This document shows positions 54,875 to 64,000 of a DNA stretch of 64,000 bases, one piece after another. The notes beneath the pieces are model-generated. The model made no database searches and was not told the origin of the DNA. It was given only the letters and a program-made list of their open reading frames with translations. Position 1 is the first letter of the stretch. Each line of letters starts with the position of its first letter. The position numbers and the translations under genes were made by a program. Origin of the DNA: Crotalaria pallida (lineage: Eukaryota; Streptophyta; Magnoliopsida; Fabales; Fabaceae); contig CM075649.1 in NCBI GenBank assembly GCA_037953625.1, positions 59,841,660 to 59,905,659 on the forward strand. Reading direction: 5' to 3'.

Positions 54875-56332
54875 AATGGTTGCAATTCCTCGGCTGTGGA
54901 GTATGGATTTCCTACTCCTAAAAGAGTTACTCCACATGAGAGTAACTAAGGATAGTTAGATAGACTGTATATTTTAGTACTATGTTCATGCATCTTTAGA
55001 TAAAGTGGGTATAGTTTAGTAGTGTAGAATAGTGATAGCTATAGCGTAGCAACCTTAGGGTTCTACCTTCAATTTGAAGAGGGGTTGAAACTAAATTTTC
55101 AATTGTGACTTTGTTGTATTTAGAAGTGGACCGAAAGTAGAGATTAAGGGAAGTGAAAACTCCCAACGGGTCAGAGCATGAAATTGTTACCCCAACGGGC
55201 AGGACTAAACCTTAGTTTTTAAATTGAGTTCCATTTCAAATATGATAAAGGGCTGCAACTTTTCTGTATGGTGAAGTTTCAAAGTCCTCATTTGAATTGA
55301 AGATGAGTCGTTGTTTTATTTATTTTAGTTTATTTGGTTGGAACTCAGGTAGTACGAGAAGTGATGTTATCTTCAATGTAATGTGGAATCGAGATTGGCC
55401 ACCTCGAGATTTACATTTGTTGGAAGATAATATCATTACGTCCTTGAATTCAATCAAATAACTGCCAGATTCATTTTATACGCCTAGGAATAGGAAAGAT
55501 ATTAGAGGCCATCCAATTTGATACACTTCGGACATTCTTTATCAGAGTGCGCAACGGAAGTGAATAGGTGTTACCCCTTTGTAATTGCCTTTCACTTTAA
55601 TTACTAAGTGTCGTCTTAGTGGGATGTAAGCGCCTTTTCTACATTCCCACATTATATTTGGTGATAAACATACTATTATTGATAAAGTATAAAATCGTTT
55701 TTGTATCCGATTATTTTGAGACTTTTTCTTTGAAAGATCCAAGTATTATGAATGATAATAAATGTCAAGTATACTAGTATTCTAATATTTTCCAAGGCAT
55801 AGAATTGGTTCCAACTTCGATAATTGATCAAGTGTCGAGACACCAACTTTTGAAGAATGTATTGTCAATAATGTGAAATCCTAACTAATGGAACGATGGT
55901 GTAGTTTATCCTTGAGTTACACCAATCGCCTATTAAATAGGAATTCACTAAATGCGACATAAGTCAATTTGGATCGAAGCTTGAATTTCAAAGTTAAAAT
56001 AAAAGGAAATGTACTTAGTAAGATTTGAAAATTCAAACGAAATTAAACTTTTAATCGAAGAATACATTCCTTTTATTTGAGTTTGACGAATCATAGAGGA
56101 CTGTCGTTTGCTTGGTCCAAAGAGTCCTCAAAGCTTCTAAATCAGTTTCAAAGCTAATGTGAAATGACCTTGGAAACCTATAGAAACACTTTGATCTTTT
56201 GAAGGCTTGACATGTCATTTTCCTGTTTAATAATTTTGTCAAGGCTTTAAACAAAAAGGGGTTTACCAAGTACAAAGTGTTTTTCCTTATGATAAAGAAG
56301 ATGCAGATCTTTAAAAGTACTTTATCACCAAA
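54875..56332 (+). other. F internal region, left part
   Basis: No intact frame above 75 codons. The stretch near 55510-55555 reads HFGHSLSEC in one frame, which could be the second half of a zinc knuckle whose first cysteines have changed. Otherwise it is leader-like and degraded. Confidence 0.45.
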
Positions 56333-56689
56333 TGTAACATCCTAAACTTTGATTTTAATGAAATTATTGATTAAAAACCTTAGAAAAATTGGAATAATGA
56401 CTTAATGAATTTTGGTAGGTAGGTGAGTGGTGATTATAAGTTCTAGGGGTTTTATAGAAGGCAGTTGTGGCTTTGGGCAAAGTCAAATAACGGAAATCGG
56501 GAGTTAAATCGGCGTTTTAGATGTTAGAAATCGACCGAAAATAGAAAATTAGAAATTTATTATAGGATGCTAAGAAAATAAATTCCACCGTTGGATGTGA
56601 AGTTTATGGGGTGAAGAAGCTTGTCTAAAAATTTGGACCCGATCCGACGGTTAATGAAAAAGTTACGGCGAATCAAAGTTTGGAAATTC

Positions 56690-56960
56690 TGATGCACGCC
56701 CAGGTGCACAGGTGCACGCCCAGGCGCACCACTGTTCATTGGTGCACCAACTCAGGAGCTTTTTCGCTCAGGCGCACCATTCCATGCGCTCAGGCGCGCG
56801 CAAATGGCACCAGCCACGCACCAGTTTCATTCTGGCGCGCCATTTCCTCCAACACCCAGCAGCTGGCGCATCAGCCATGCACCAGCTTGGTGCTGATGCT
56901 GATCCTGCGCTCAGGCGCAAAATCTGGCGCTCAGGCGCGCGACACACACCAGATCAGATC
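56690..56960. repeat. GC-rich dyad cluster in LTR A
   Basis: CGCCCAGG(T/C)GCAC, GCGCTCAGGCGC and TGGCGCGCCA repeats in an otherwise AT-rich LTR. Frames of 88-115 codons across it are composition effects. Confidence 0.8.
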
Positions 56961-58437
56961 TGGTGCGTCCAAAATTAAACTTGGGGCCAAAGTTTTGTTC
57001 CCAGCCACACGATCTTGCTGGTCTTAAGGCAAGAAAATAAAACCCAAAACAAACACAAAACCTTCATACTCCAACACCATTTCAACCCATCATCCTCATC
57101 AAGTTCCCTCCACTCCAAGGCCATCTTCTACCACCAATCCACCACAAACACTTGGTTTTGGGCACCTCAAACCCAAAACCACCAAGCTCCATCAAACCTT
57201 GCACCATGGAAGTGGGTTAAAGCTCATTCCTTCTTCCTCCTTGGCACACGAATTGCTCCCTCCTTCCATTCTCCTTGGTTTTTCATTTTTCCACCATTGA
57301 TTTGGGTAAGTAAGCTTCATGCCATAAGTTATTTTCCTTTTCATTCAAACTCTCCTTAATTCATGAATTTTTGTTCTAAAACCCTTAGGGTTCTTGCACC
57401 CATGATTATGTAGGGCTTTGTTTCATGCTTTTCCAACTCAAACCAAGGCAAAGACAAGGATCATTTCATCATTTCCTTATTGAGGTGGTAAGCTAGGCTT
57501 AGGAAGATCAAATTCCCAAGATTTTGAGCTAGGGCTCACTAAGGTTCTATATACTCTTTGCTAATTTAAGGTAAGGAGTGGGTTATAGTGAGTATTACCT
57601 TACTCTGGGGTTTAGTTTACATTATGCATATAATGAGTACTAAGATATTTGTGTTAGTTTAGGTTAATATGATATAAGATAATTTTTAGAATAGAATTTG
57701 TGACTTAGGGAATTTATTATGATGTTGATATATTGCATTTTGTGATTTGGTGATGTTGATGAATTAAATGCTTATGTTGTTTAATAATTTGAGTTGTGAT
57801 ATTAAAATGAATTGTGCTAATTAAGTTAAAAAAAATACATTTGTGATCATTGGATAGTAGAAATGTGTAATGAGGTGATTAATTTTGGGAAATGGAAATG
57901 CGTTAATGAATTGATAATGATAACAAAACTAATTATATTATACCCAGGCTCAGCCAGGGGAGATTGTATTTTACCCGGACGCAGTAAGCCGTTTTCGCAT
58001 GGGGGTGCGAACGCAGTAGGTCGTGACCAGGGGATTACCCGGACGCAGTAAGTCGCTATCGCATGGTGGTGCGAGCGCAGTATGTAACATCCCAAACTTT
58101 ATTTTAAATTAGATTATTAATGAAAACCTTAGAAAAATTGGAAAAGTGACTTAATGAATTTTGGTAGATAGGTGAGTGGTGATTATAGGTCCTAGGAGTT
58201 GTATAGAAGGCAATTGTGGCTTTGGGCAAAGTCAAATAAGCGAAATCGGGAGTGTAATTGGCGTTTTAGATGTTAGAAATCAACCGAAAAGAGAAAATTA
58301 GGAATAAAATATCCATAGCTCGAAACCAAATTCCCACCGTTGGATGTGAAGATTAAAGTCTTAGGAAGCTTGTCTCAAAATTTGAGCAAGATCCGATGGT
58401 TAACGAAAAAGTTACGGCGAATCGAAGATTTGGAATT

Positions 58438-58815
58438 CTGGTGCACGCCCAGGCGGGTGCACTGTTCATTGGTGCACCAGACAGTGAAAAACTCGCCCAG
58501 GCGGTGCACCAATTCGCCCAGACGAGCTGAAACACGCACTAGCCGCACCAGATTCGCGTGTGGCGCGCCAAAACCCCACCTGACCGCACCAAATCTCGCA
58601 CCAGGCGCACCAGCAGCACCAGTTGGTGCTGATCTCACGCCCAGGTGCGTGGTCTCTGCGCCCAGGCGCGCTGCGCGCATCAGACCCCCTTCAGGCGCAC
58701 CAGACTGGCGCGCCAATCTCTCCTGACCGCACCAGCTCTGGTGCTAGTGCAAGAACTCGCCCAGGCGCGCGCTGTCCTCGCCCAGGCGCGCGAGAACCAG
58801 CTGGTGCGCTCCCAG
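58438..58815. repeat. GC-rich dyad cluster in LTR B
   Basis: CGCCCAGGCG at least six times plus TGGCGCGCCA twice, ending about 75 bp upstream of TATAAA. Overlapping frames of 113-187 codons on both strands are side effects of composition. Confidence 0.85.
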
Positions 58816-58889
58816 CCACCAGATCTGGACTTGGGGGCCAAGCCACTCCCTCCCCACCACACGATCAGACCAGCCAAGGCAAGGGGCCT

Positions 58890-58895
58890 TATAAA
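58890..58895 (+). promoter_or_regulatory. TATA box of LTR B
   Basis: GGGGCCTTATAAACCAACC, directly after the GC-rich cluster. A has CTTAAGGCAAG at the matching place and has lost it. Confidence 0.6.
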
Positions 58896-60553
58896 CCAAC
58901 CAAACCACCACCAACATACCTTCACCTTCTTCTCCTCCTTACTCTATCCGTGCCTTCCTCACTCACCAAGGCACCACCATTTCTTCTTCTTGCTCACTCC
59001 CACCCAAAGCAACCAAGCACCAATTTCCTTTCTTCCCCAACACCACCGTGATTCCCTCTCTCTCATGGACCCAAGCACCTTCTCCTTTCCTTCCCCAACT
59101 CCACCATGTCTCTCTCTCACCCAAGCTAGCAATCATCATCACCATCAACCTCAAACATGGATCAAACACCAAATCACCACCAACCACCACAACAACTCAC
59201 CCTCTTGATCCAAGAACCTAGCTCCACCATCATCAACTCAAACACTAGTAACCAAGTCCCGCTATTCTCATAAATCATCATCAACTACCAAGCAACCAAA
59301 GAGCTAGCACCATCTTCCTCCATAAATCCATGATCAAGACCTTTGATCACCATCTCCACCAAAAAAATTAAGTATGAAACTAATAACCCACAACTTCCCT
59401 CCTCTTCCCCTTGAAATTCGTGTGCTTCTTCCTCTCCATGGGTTTCTCTAATTCAAGTGGCTAGGGAGAACACCTCATGAGCACACCTTTAGCTTCAAGT
59501 CAAAGAGTAGGAGATTAAGGCTAGGGTTTTAAGGGCCAAGTGGGTACAAGTCAAGGATTAGAAAGGCTAGGGACAAGAAAATCAAACACAAGGATCAATG
59601 GGCTAGGACTTGGGATTCACCACCACTTCTTAAGAAGGTAAGAAGGGTTTGTGTTACCTTTCCTAAGGATATAGATTCTAGGTTGTTGTAATGATGACTA
59701 GGTGTAGATAAATAATTAAAAGAATAAATCATAGGATAATTAAGGGGTATGGAATGAATCTTAGGGCAAATTGCTTAGGAATGCGTAGATTATATGCTAA
59801 TTAAGTTGAAAGTTGAGAACCCTAGGGAGTTGACTTAATTATAGTGGTCTGAGACATACCTGAGTATGTCGACTGTTTTGATTGTTATTCGTTGATTGTT
59901 ACTTGTTATTGATGTATGTTCATATCGTGTTTGGTTTTGTGACTCGTAAAGTAAATAATGGACTAAGTATCATCGTAGGCAAGTAACATAGAAAGGGCTA
60001 AGTAAGGAAGGAAGGATGGAAAATTATGAGTGAATGATTAAAGAATGGACTAAGGATAAACAGCTTGGTAAAAGAGAAATGATGTTTATTAATAAATGAG
60101 TCATAAAATAGAGTATGGTGAGTAAGTGACAAGGAACCTTAACAGATGTTGTGCTTGATTCAATTTGTAAGTGCGGATGTGATCATAATGGTGATTTGAG
60201 GATATGTATTATTGAGATGATGTTTGTGTTTGAACACTTATGTGAATTGTCGATGTTTATGATTGAGTGTTTATTTTGTTAAATGAATAATATATGATTT
60301 TGATTAAAATCCAAGACTAAGAATGGAAGTTAAGTGTGAATTAAATGATAATGGAAAGTGCAGTTGAATTGAGGATTGGTGCATTGGTAGACTAGGTGCC
60401 CCTGCCGGGTGTACCGAAGTCCTAAGGGCCAAGTGCTCATCCAGGCTAAAATCCCATTAGGTACAAATTTCCTGTTAGGCATCAACGCACCAAGACTCAA
60501 TTCACTGCCAAAATAAATGGAATAAAATATGTTGGAAGTATGAATAAGAGATT

Positions 60554-60657
60554 GAAACCCCATAATTGGAATGTACAGTAGTACGTGGAAATTATGGTCG
60601 CATATGAAACCCCATAATTGGAATGTACAGTAGTACGTGGAAATTATGGTAGCATAG
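60554..60657 (+). repeat. 52-bp tandem duplication in LTR B
   Basis: GAAACCCCATAATTGGAATG through TGGAAATTATGGT occurs twice in a row, starting at 60554 and 60606. The first copy ends TCGCATAT and the second AGCATAG. Confidence 0.92.
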
Positions 60658-61290
60658 CCTAACAGGTGAAGCCTTTTGGGTGTAAAAGTCCTGGTTGAGC
60701 GAGAGACCCTTGGGTGTACCAAATGCCTGGCAGGAGCGTTAAAATCCTAGTGATGCAAACCTGTTGTAACCGGGGAGTGTTGTACAGACGTGGTAAGACG
60801 TTATCGCGCTGTGGGTGCGAACGCAATAGTTGTGACTGGGACACACTTAATGCGAAATGTGAATGTAAAGTGTGAAATGGGAATAAAACACTTTGTGAAA
60901 ATGAATTGGACCCGAACGTAGTAAAGCGTGACCGGGGAGAGATGATTAAGAATTGTGATTTTAATGAAAGGAAAGAGAATAAAAAGGTTTTATGAAAATA
61001 ACGATACATTTTCGGAAGCAGTCACTTAATGAGCTGGAATTTGAAATATGAAAATGCTTATGCAACAGGAATCGGAAAGTAACTTAAGGTTGATTGTAGA
61101 GCTTCTAGGAAGATAGTGTGACCGTAGAACCTATTCCTTTGAAAATGAACTTATACGTGATTACCTGAAAAAGAATTCTAGGTTAACAGACAACTTTGAC
61201 TTCAATAGGGCCTAGTTTGTCGGCTATGCTTCTTAGAAGCTATTATTCTTAGTACTGTGTAATGCTACCCTTCTTGCTATATTTTTACAG

Positions 61291-61445
61291 GTACCGAAGG
61301 AGCATACACGTGTCTCGCCGAGCAGGATTACATTCCACCACGTGGAGTGTGGATGGTACTTAGCGACCACCTATTGGTCATGGGTTATTTTGGGGAAATT
61401 GATTGTATTTCTTTTGCTTTGTATTTTGAGAAACCAAGAGTTTGA
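61291..61445 (+). other. candidate LTR exon with hairpin (B)
   Basis: ATTTTTACAG|GTACCGAAGG is the best acceptor-like site of the set. The frame then gives about 50 codons with LAEQDYIPPRGVW before TGA. The hairpin has arms at 61330-61338 and 61342-61350 with loop CAC; its arms differ from A/C/D at most positions but pair, with one G-T. Confidence 0.42.
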
Positions 61446-62065
61446 GAAATTATTTGTATTTCCAATGAAGTAATGTAAAGAGTGGACTAAACCATATTTT
61501 GGGCCCTGCTGGCCTCTGATGAATTTTAAATGCTATTGTTTATCAGGTTGCAAGTAAAACAGGAATTTTGGGAAAGTCTTAAAAACAAACAAAGCTCCGT
61601 CCGTTTGACGGGAGATTTTCATATGAATTAAAAATAACTAAGTGTTTTTCCTAATCAATTCATAAGTTTACAAAGAAATTTTCAATTCACTATTTTATTT
61701 AAGGGCATAAAAAGGGTAATTAATTGTAGGTGTTACACAGTAGGTCGTGACCAGGGGATTGAGAAACACACCCGGACGCAGTAAGTCGCTTTCGCGCGGT
61801 GGTGCGAGCGCAGTAGGTCGTGACCAGGGACAGATAAAACGAACATAAATATGATTAAAATACATGGAACGAAAGACTTAAGAAAATGTTTAATAAAAAT
61901 CGATTTGAGAAACTAATGAATACTTGAAATTGAATTGTGGTGAATTGACTCTCATTATGTTGTCATTGAATTGTTATTTGTGTATGGCTTAGTGTTGCAT
62001 TATGTCTTAATTGGAAACTGCCTCCCCATTTTATGTGTAATACTCACTCCTTACTATCCCCACAG

Positions 62066-62130
62066 GTACTGAGGAAGAGTTTGCACAAGATCAGGCCGAG
62101 CAGGAGTACTCTCCCTCACAGGGAGAGTAG
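62066..62130 (+). other. candidate short LTR exon with hairpin (A)
   Basis: CTATCCCCACAG|GTACTGAGG, then a 65-nt open stretch ending in TAG. The 10-bp stem is at 62107-62116 and 62120-62129. Identical in layout to C and D. Confidence 0.42.
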
Positions 62131-62614
62131 GTCACTCATTATTAAATAGGACATGGGAATGTCCTGGGCCCGATGATGTGAATCCTTTTTGTTGTATATA
62201 AATGTAAATAGCTTTTGGGGCCCAGGACGACTCCTTTTGGGAAAGGGGTCTATTTTGGGGAAAAACTGTTTTCCTAACTTGTTTATATTCCGCTAACTCT
62301 GATGACTAGATTCTGATGTTTTAAACTTGTTTCTGATGCGTGCACGAAGATGCACAAGCTGTGATATATGTGAATAGCCCTGCTGGCTTTGCTATTTGAA
62401 AATGTTGTTATTTATCAGGTTGCAGGAAAACCAGAAATTTTGGGAAAGTCCTAAAAACAAACGAAACTCCGTCCGTTTGACGGGAGATTTTCATACGAGT
62501 AAAAGTAACTAAATGTTTTTCCTAATTAATTCATAAGTCTAAAAATGAAATTTTCAAGTTGCTATTTTTAATTAAGGGTATAACAGGGTAAATAAACTTA
62601 GGTGTTACACCAAA

Positions 62615-64000
62615 TACCAAATTTTTGCTTGCAAGTCAATATTTTATGACTTTTTCTATGATGTGGATTTGAGGAATGTAAGTGAAAGTAGTAAGGTGGG
62701 TTAAAGGCAATGCATTTTATCTTAGAGTTAAGACTTCAGCTAGAACCTAAGTTAAGGTGAGGGATGCTATGTCTTTTCCTTTAAGTTCACTTAGAACTCC
62801 GAGGAAATGTGTGGGCATTATTGAACAAGCGATATTCCGAAACTACAAATGATTTTCAAAACCCTTATGAACTATTTTAAGGACTGTAGTTTGTTGAATG
62901 TTAAAGCCCCAATTTTAACATCCGGTAGGAAAGTCAGAGCGTTGAAGTCTAGGTCGTAATATTCAAGTTTCGATTAGGATTGGAGACGAGAAACAGTCGT
63001 GTGAAGTCCTAACATCAGGAAGCGAATAGGAAGCCTTGAACCTTATAGAAAATATAAAACCTAGGAGTAGTTGAGGTTTTGTTTTGTGGAGTTATCTATT
63101 AGGTTGAGTGTAGCACCCAATAGTTTTTAAGTTGTAGATCGGGTAGTAGAAATTGGGTCCGATTTGATGGAGTCTTAGAGTTTAAGTCAAAGGTATATAG
63201 ATATATAGATGTTCATATAGGAGGTAGGTTTTATGTGTTTTTGAATGATTAACTTGTGCGGATAAGTGCATGTGTGTATATTTACAATTCCAAATTTACC
63301 AACACTATATATTAAGCTAAACTATTTTTTATCAATCAAATTATTTGGGATCTTTTTATGATAGTTCCCAACCTTTAAGTATTTTCATACGCTTCGTCTA
63401 CAGATCAAAGTTGGTTTTAGATAAGGAATATTTTACCCATCTTTGAAAATGATTTTGAAAGAGTATTATACTAATCCTTAGTAATTACTTATCAAATCAA
63501 ATTCTTTCAAAATAAGTGTCTCGTATTTCTTCCATGAAAATTCTTTAATTCTTGTTCCAAGCCTAGCTCTTTTTATACACCTTGTTGTGTTCTCTGCATG
63601 GCAATTTCTAATTCCAATTCTTTCATTAGTATATATGTATATTTTCAATGCAATCCTCTTTATAAATATCATTTTAAATTTCTAAGAATAACTCTTATAC
63701 CTATCTTTTATCCTAACCCTTATTTTCCAATCATGTCCATATATAAAGTATTCCCCAATTTTGTTTATCTCTTTAAGAAAATGCTCGTTGTAAAATGAAA
63801 GTGTAACTTTTCTAATGTGCTCGTTTCATGTGTACATTCCAAACCTTATTCCTTCTATATTCCATAGTATGAATGTGAAATAACTATTTTCGTAAATAAT
63901 ATTGCGAACTAATTTTCGAATCAGGGTGTATTAAGGTTTTGGCATTTATCTCCCGATTCTGAATGTTGACGCATGTACTTTATCGTTTGTGAACCCTGTT
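62615..64000 (+). other. F internal region, right part
   Basis: Degenerate sequence resuming after the CCAAA duplication, with no frame above 66 codons and no motif I recognise. It runs off the window. Confidence 0.45.

Larger units (their letters stand above)
58083..61737 (+). mobile_element. solo LTR B, inserted in A
   Basis: TGTAACATCCC to TAGGTGTTACA, flanked by CAGTA at 58078-58082 and 61738-61742. 3655 bp. Related to A over the first 350 bp or so and the last 150 bp, but with a different and longer middle. Contains a GC-rich dyad cluster (58438-58815), a TATA box (58890), one worn minisatellite unit (60783-60935) and a 52-bp tandem duplication. No coding domain. Confidence 0.93.
57955..61835 (+). 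repeat. minisatellite of LTR A, interrupted by B
   Basis: About three units with ACCCGGACGCAGTAAG and GAACGCAGTAGGTCGTGACC (reverse sense of the C and D arrays). B lies at 58083-61737 inside a CAGTA of one unit, which is duplicated on its other side. Confidence 0.88.
56333..62609 (+). mobile_element. solo LTR A, split by B
   Basis: TGTAACATCC to GGTGTTACA, flanked by CCAAA at 56328-56332 and 62610-62614. Without B it is 2617 bp. It is the same family as C at the left edge, in opposite orientation. GC-rich dyads 56690-56960, minisatellite 57955-61835 (interrupted), hairpin exon 62066-62130. The LTR has no coding domain. Confidence 0.93.
36378..64000 (+). mobile_element. LTR retrotransposon F, 5' LTR and part of internal region, heavily interrupted
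   Basis: Starts TGTAACATCCCC. Its 5' LTR is split by G, ends near 54860, and is followed by a primer-binding site. The internal region runs 54875-56332 and, past LTRs A and B, 62615-64000, then leaves the window. I see no intact gag or pol in it; a possible worn zinc knuckle lies near 55520. The 3' LTR and target duplication are outside. F2 and the truncated F1 are diverged relatives. Confidence 0.8.

Noticed and set aside
56680..59208. Frames of 88-187 codons in A and B near 56.7 and 58.6 kb
   Set aside because: Same GC-rich dyad clusters and Pro/His-rich low-complexity leaders; overlapping frames on both strands and no domain.

Overview
The window is nuclear DNA of a flowering plant, most likely a eudicot and possibly a legume (an impression from the element families, not a proof). 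It comes from a repeat-rich, pericentromere-like region. I find no host gene, rRNA, tRNA gene or CRISPR array. Almost every base belongs to LTR retrotransposons inserted into one another, with a piece of a LINE and the 3' end of a Helitron.

Layout, left to right. 1-2331 is a truncated minus-strand LTR (copy C of family A) inserted in a LINE remnant (2337-3303). 3478-6036 is a minus-strand solo LTR (D). 6042-7578 is AT-rich and ends in a Helitron 3' terminus. 7579-9387 is a truncated LTR of family E (E1). About 10073-11279 is a truncated LTR of family F (F1). About 11280-36377 is an unclassified minus-strand LTR-like block (J), split by solo LTR E2 (11834-17771) and by full-length Ty3/gypsy chromovirus H (18026-35970, minus). 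A gag-only Ty1/copia-like element I (21261-27741) sits inside H's 3' LTR. From 36378 to the right edge lies element F (plus). Its 5' LTR is split by non-autonomous minus-strand element G (38796-54829). G is split by solo LTR E3 (41705-52117), and E3 by inverted solo LTR E4 (43990-49837). F's internal region is split by solo LTR A (56333-62609), itself split by solo LTR B (58083-61737).

Most boundaries rest on intact 5-bp target-site duplications: D CAATT, E2 CTTTT, H GAAGT, I CACTT, E3 CAAAT, E4 GAGAG, A CCAAA, B CAGTA. Primer-binding sites match the initiator-tRNA-Met 3' end (F, H, I) or tRNA-Asp (G). Only H has gag, protease, RT, RNase H, integrase and a chromodomain-like tail; one in-frame TAG interrupts it. 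I has gag only. G has no recognisable gag or pol.

The least expected content is inside the LTRs. (1) E and H carry a 100-150 codon ORF straight after a splice-acceptor-like AG, with a shared residue pattern and no resemblance I recognise to gag or pol. (2) A, B, C, D, F and J carry short hairpins whose arm sequences differ between families while pairing is kept; in all but J the hairpin lies just after a YAG|GTAC acceptor-like site. (3) E has a TAR-like hairpin about 75-90 nt downstream of its TATA box. (4) Unrelated families carry clusters of short dyads (TTACTCGAGTAA, TTAATCGATTAA or CGCCCAGGCG types), mostly in U3 upstream of the TATA box, as if a cassette were being exchanged. Together these suggest LTRs that act as small gene-like units with promoter, structured leader, possible intron and ORF.
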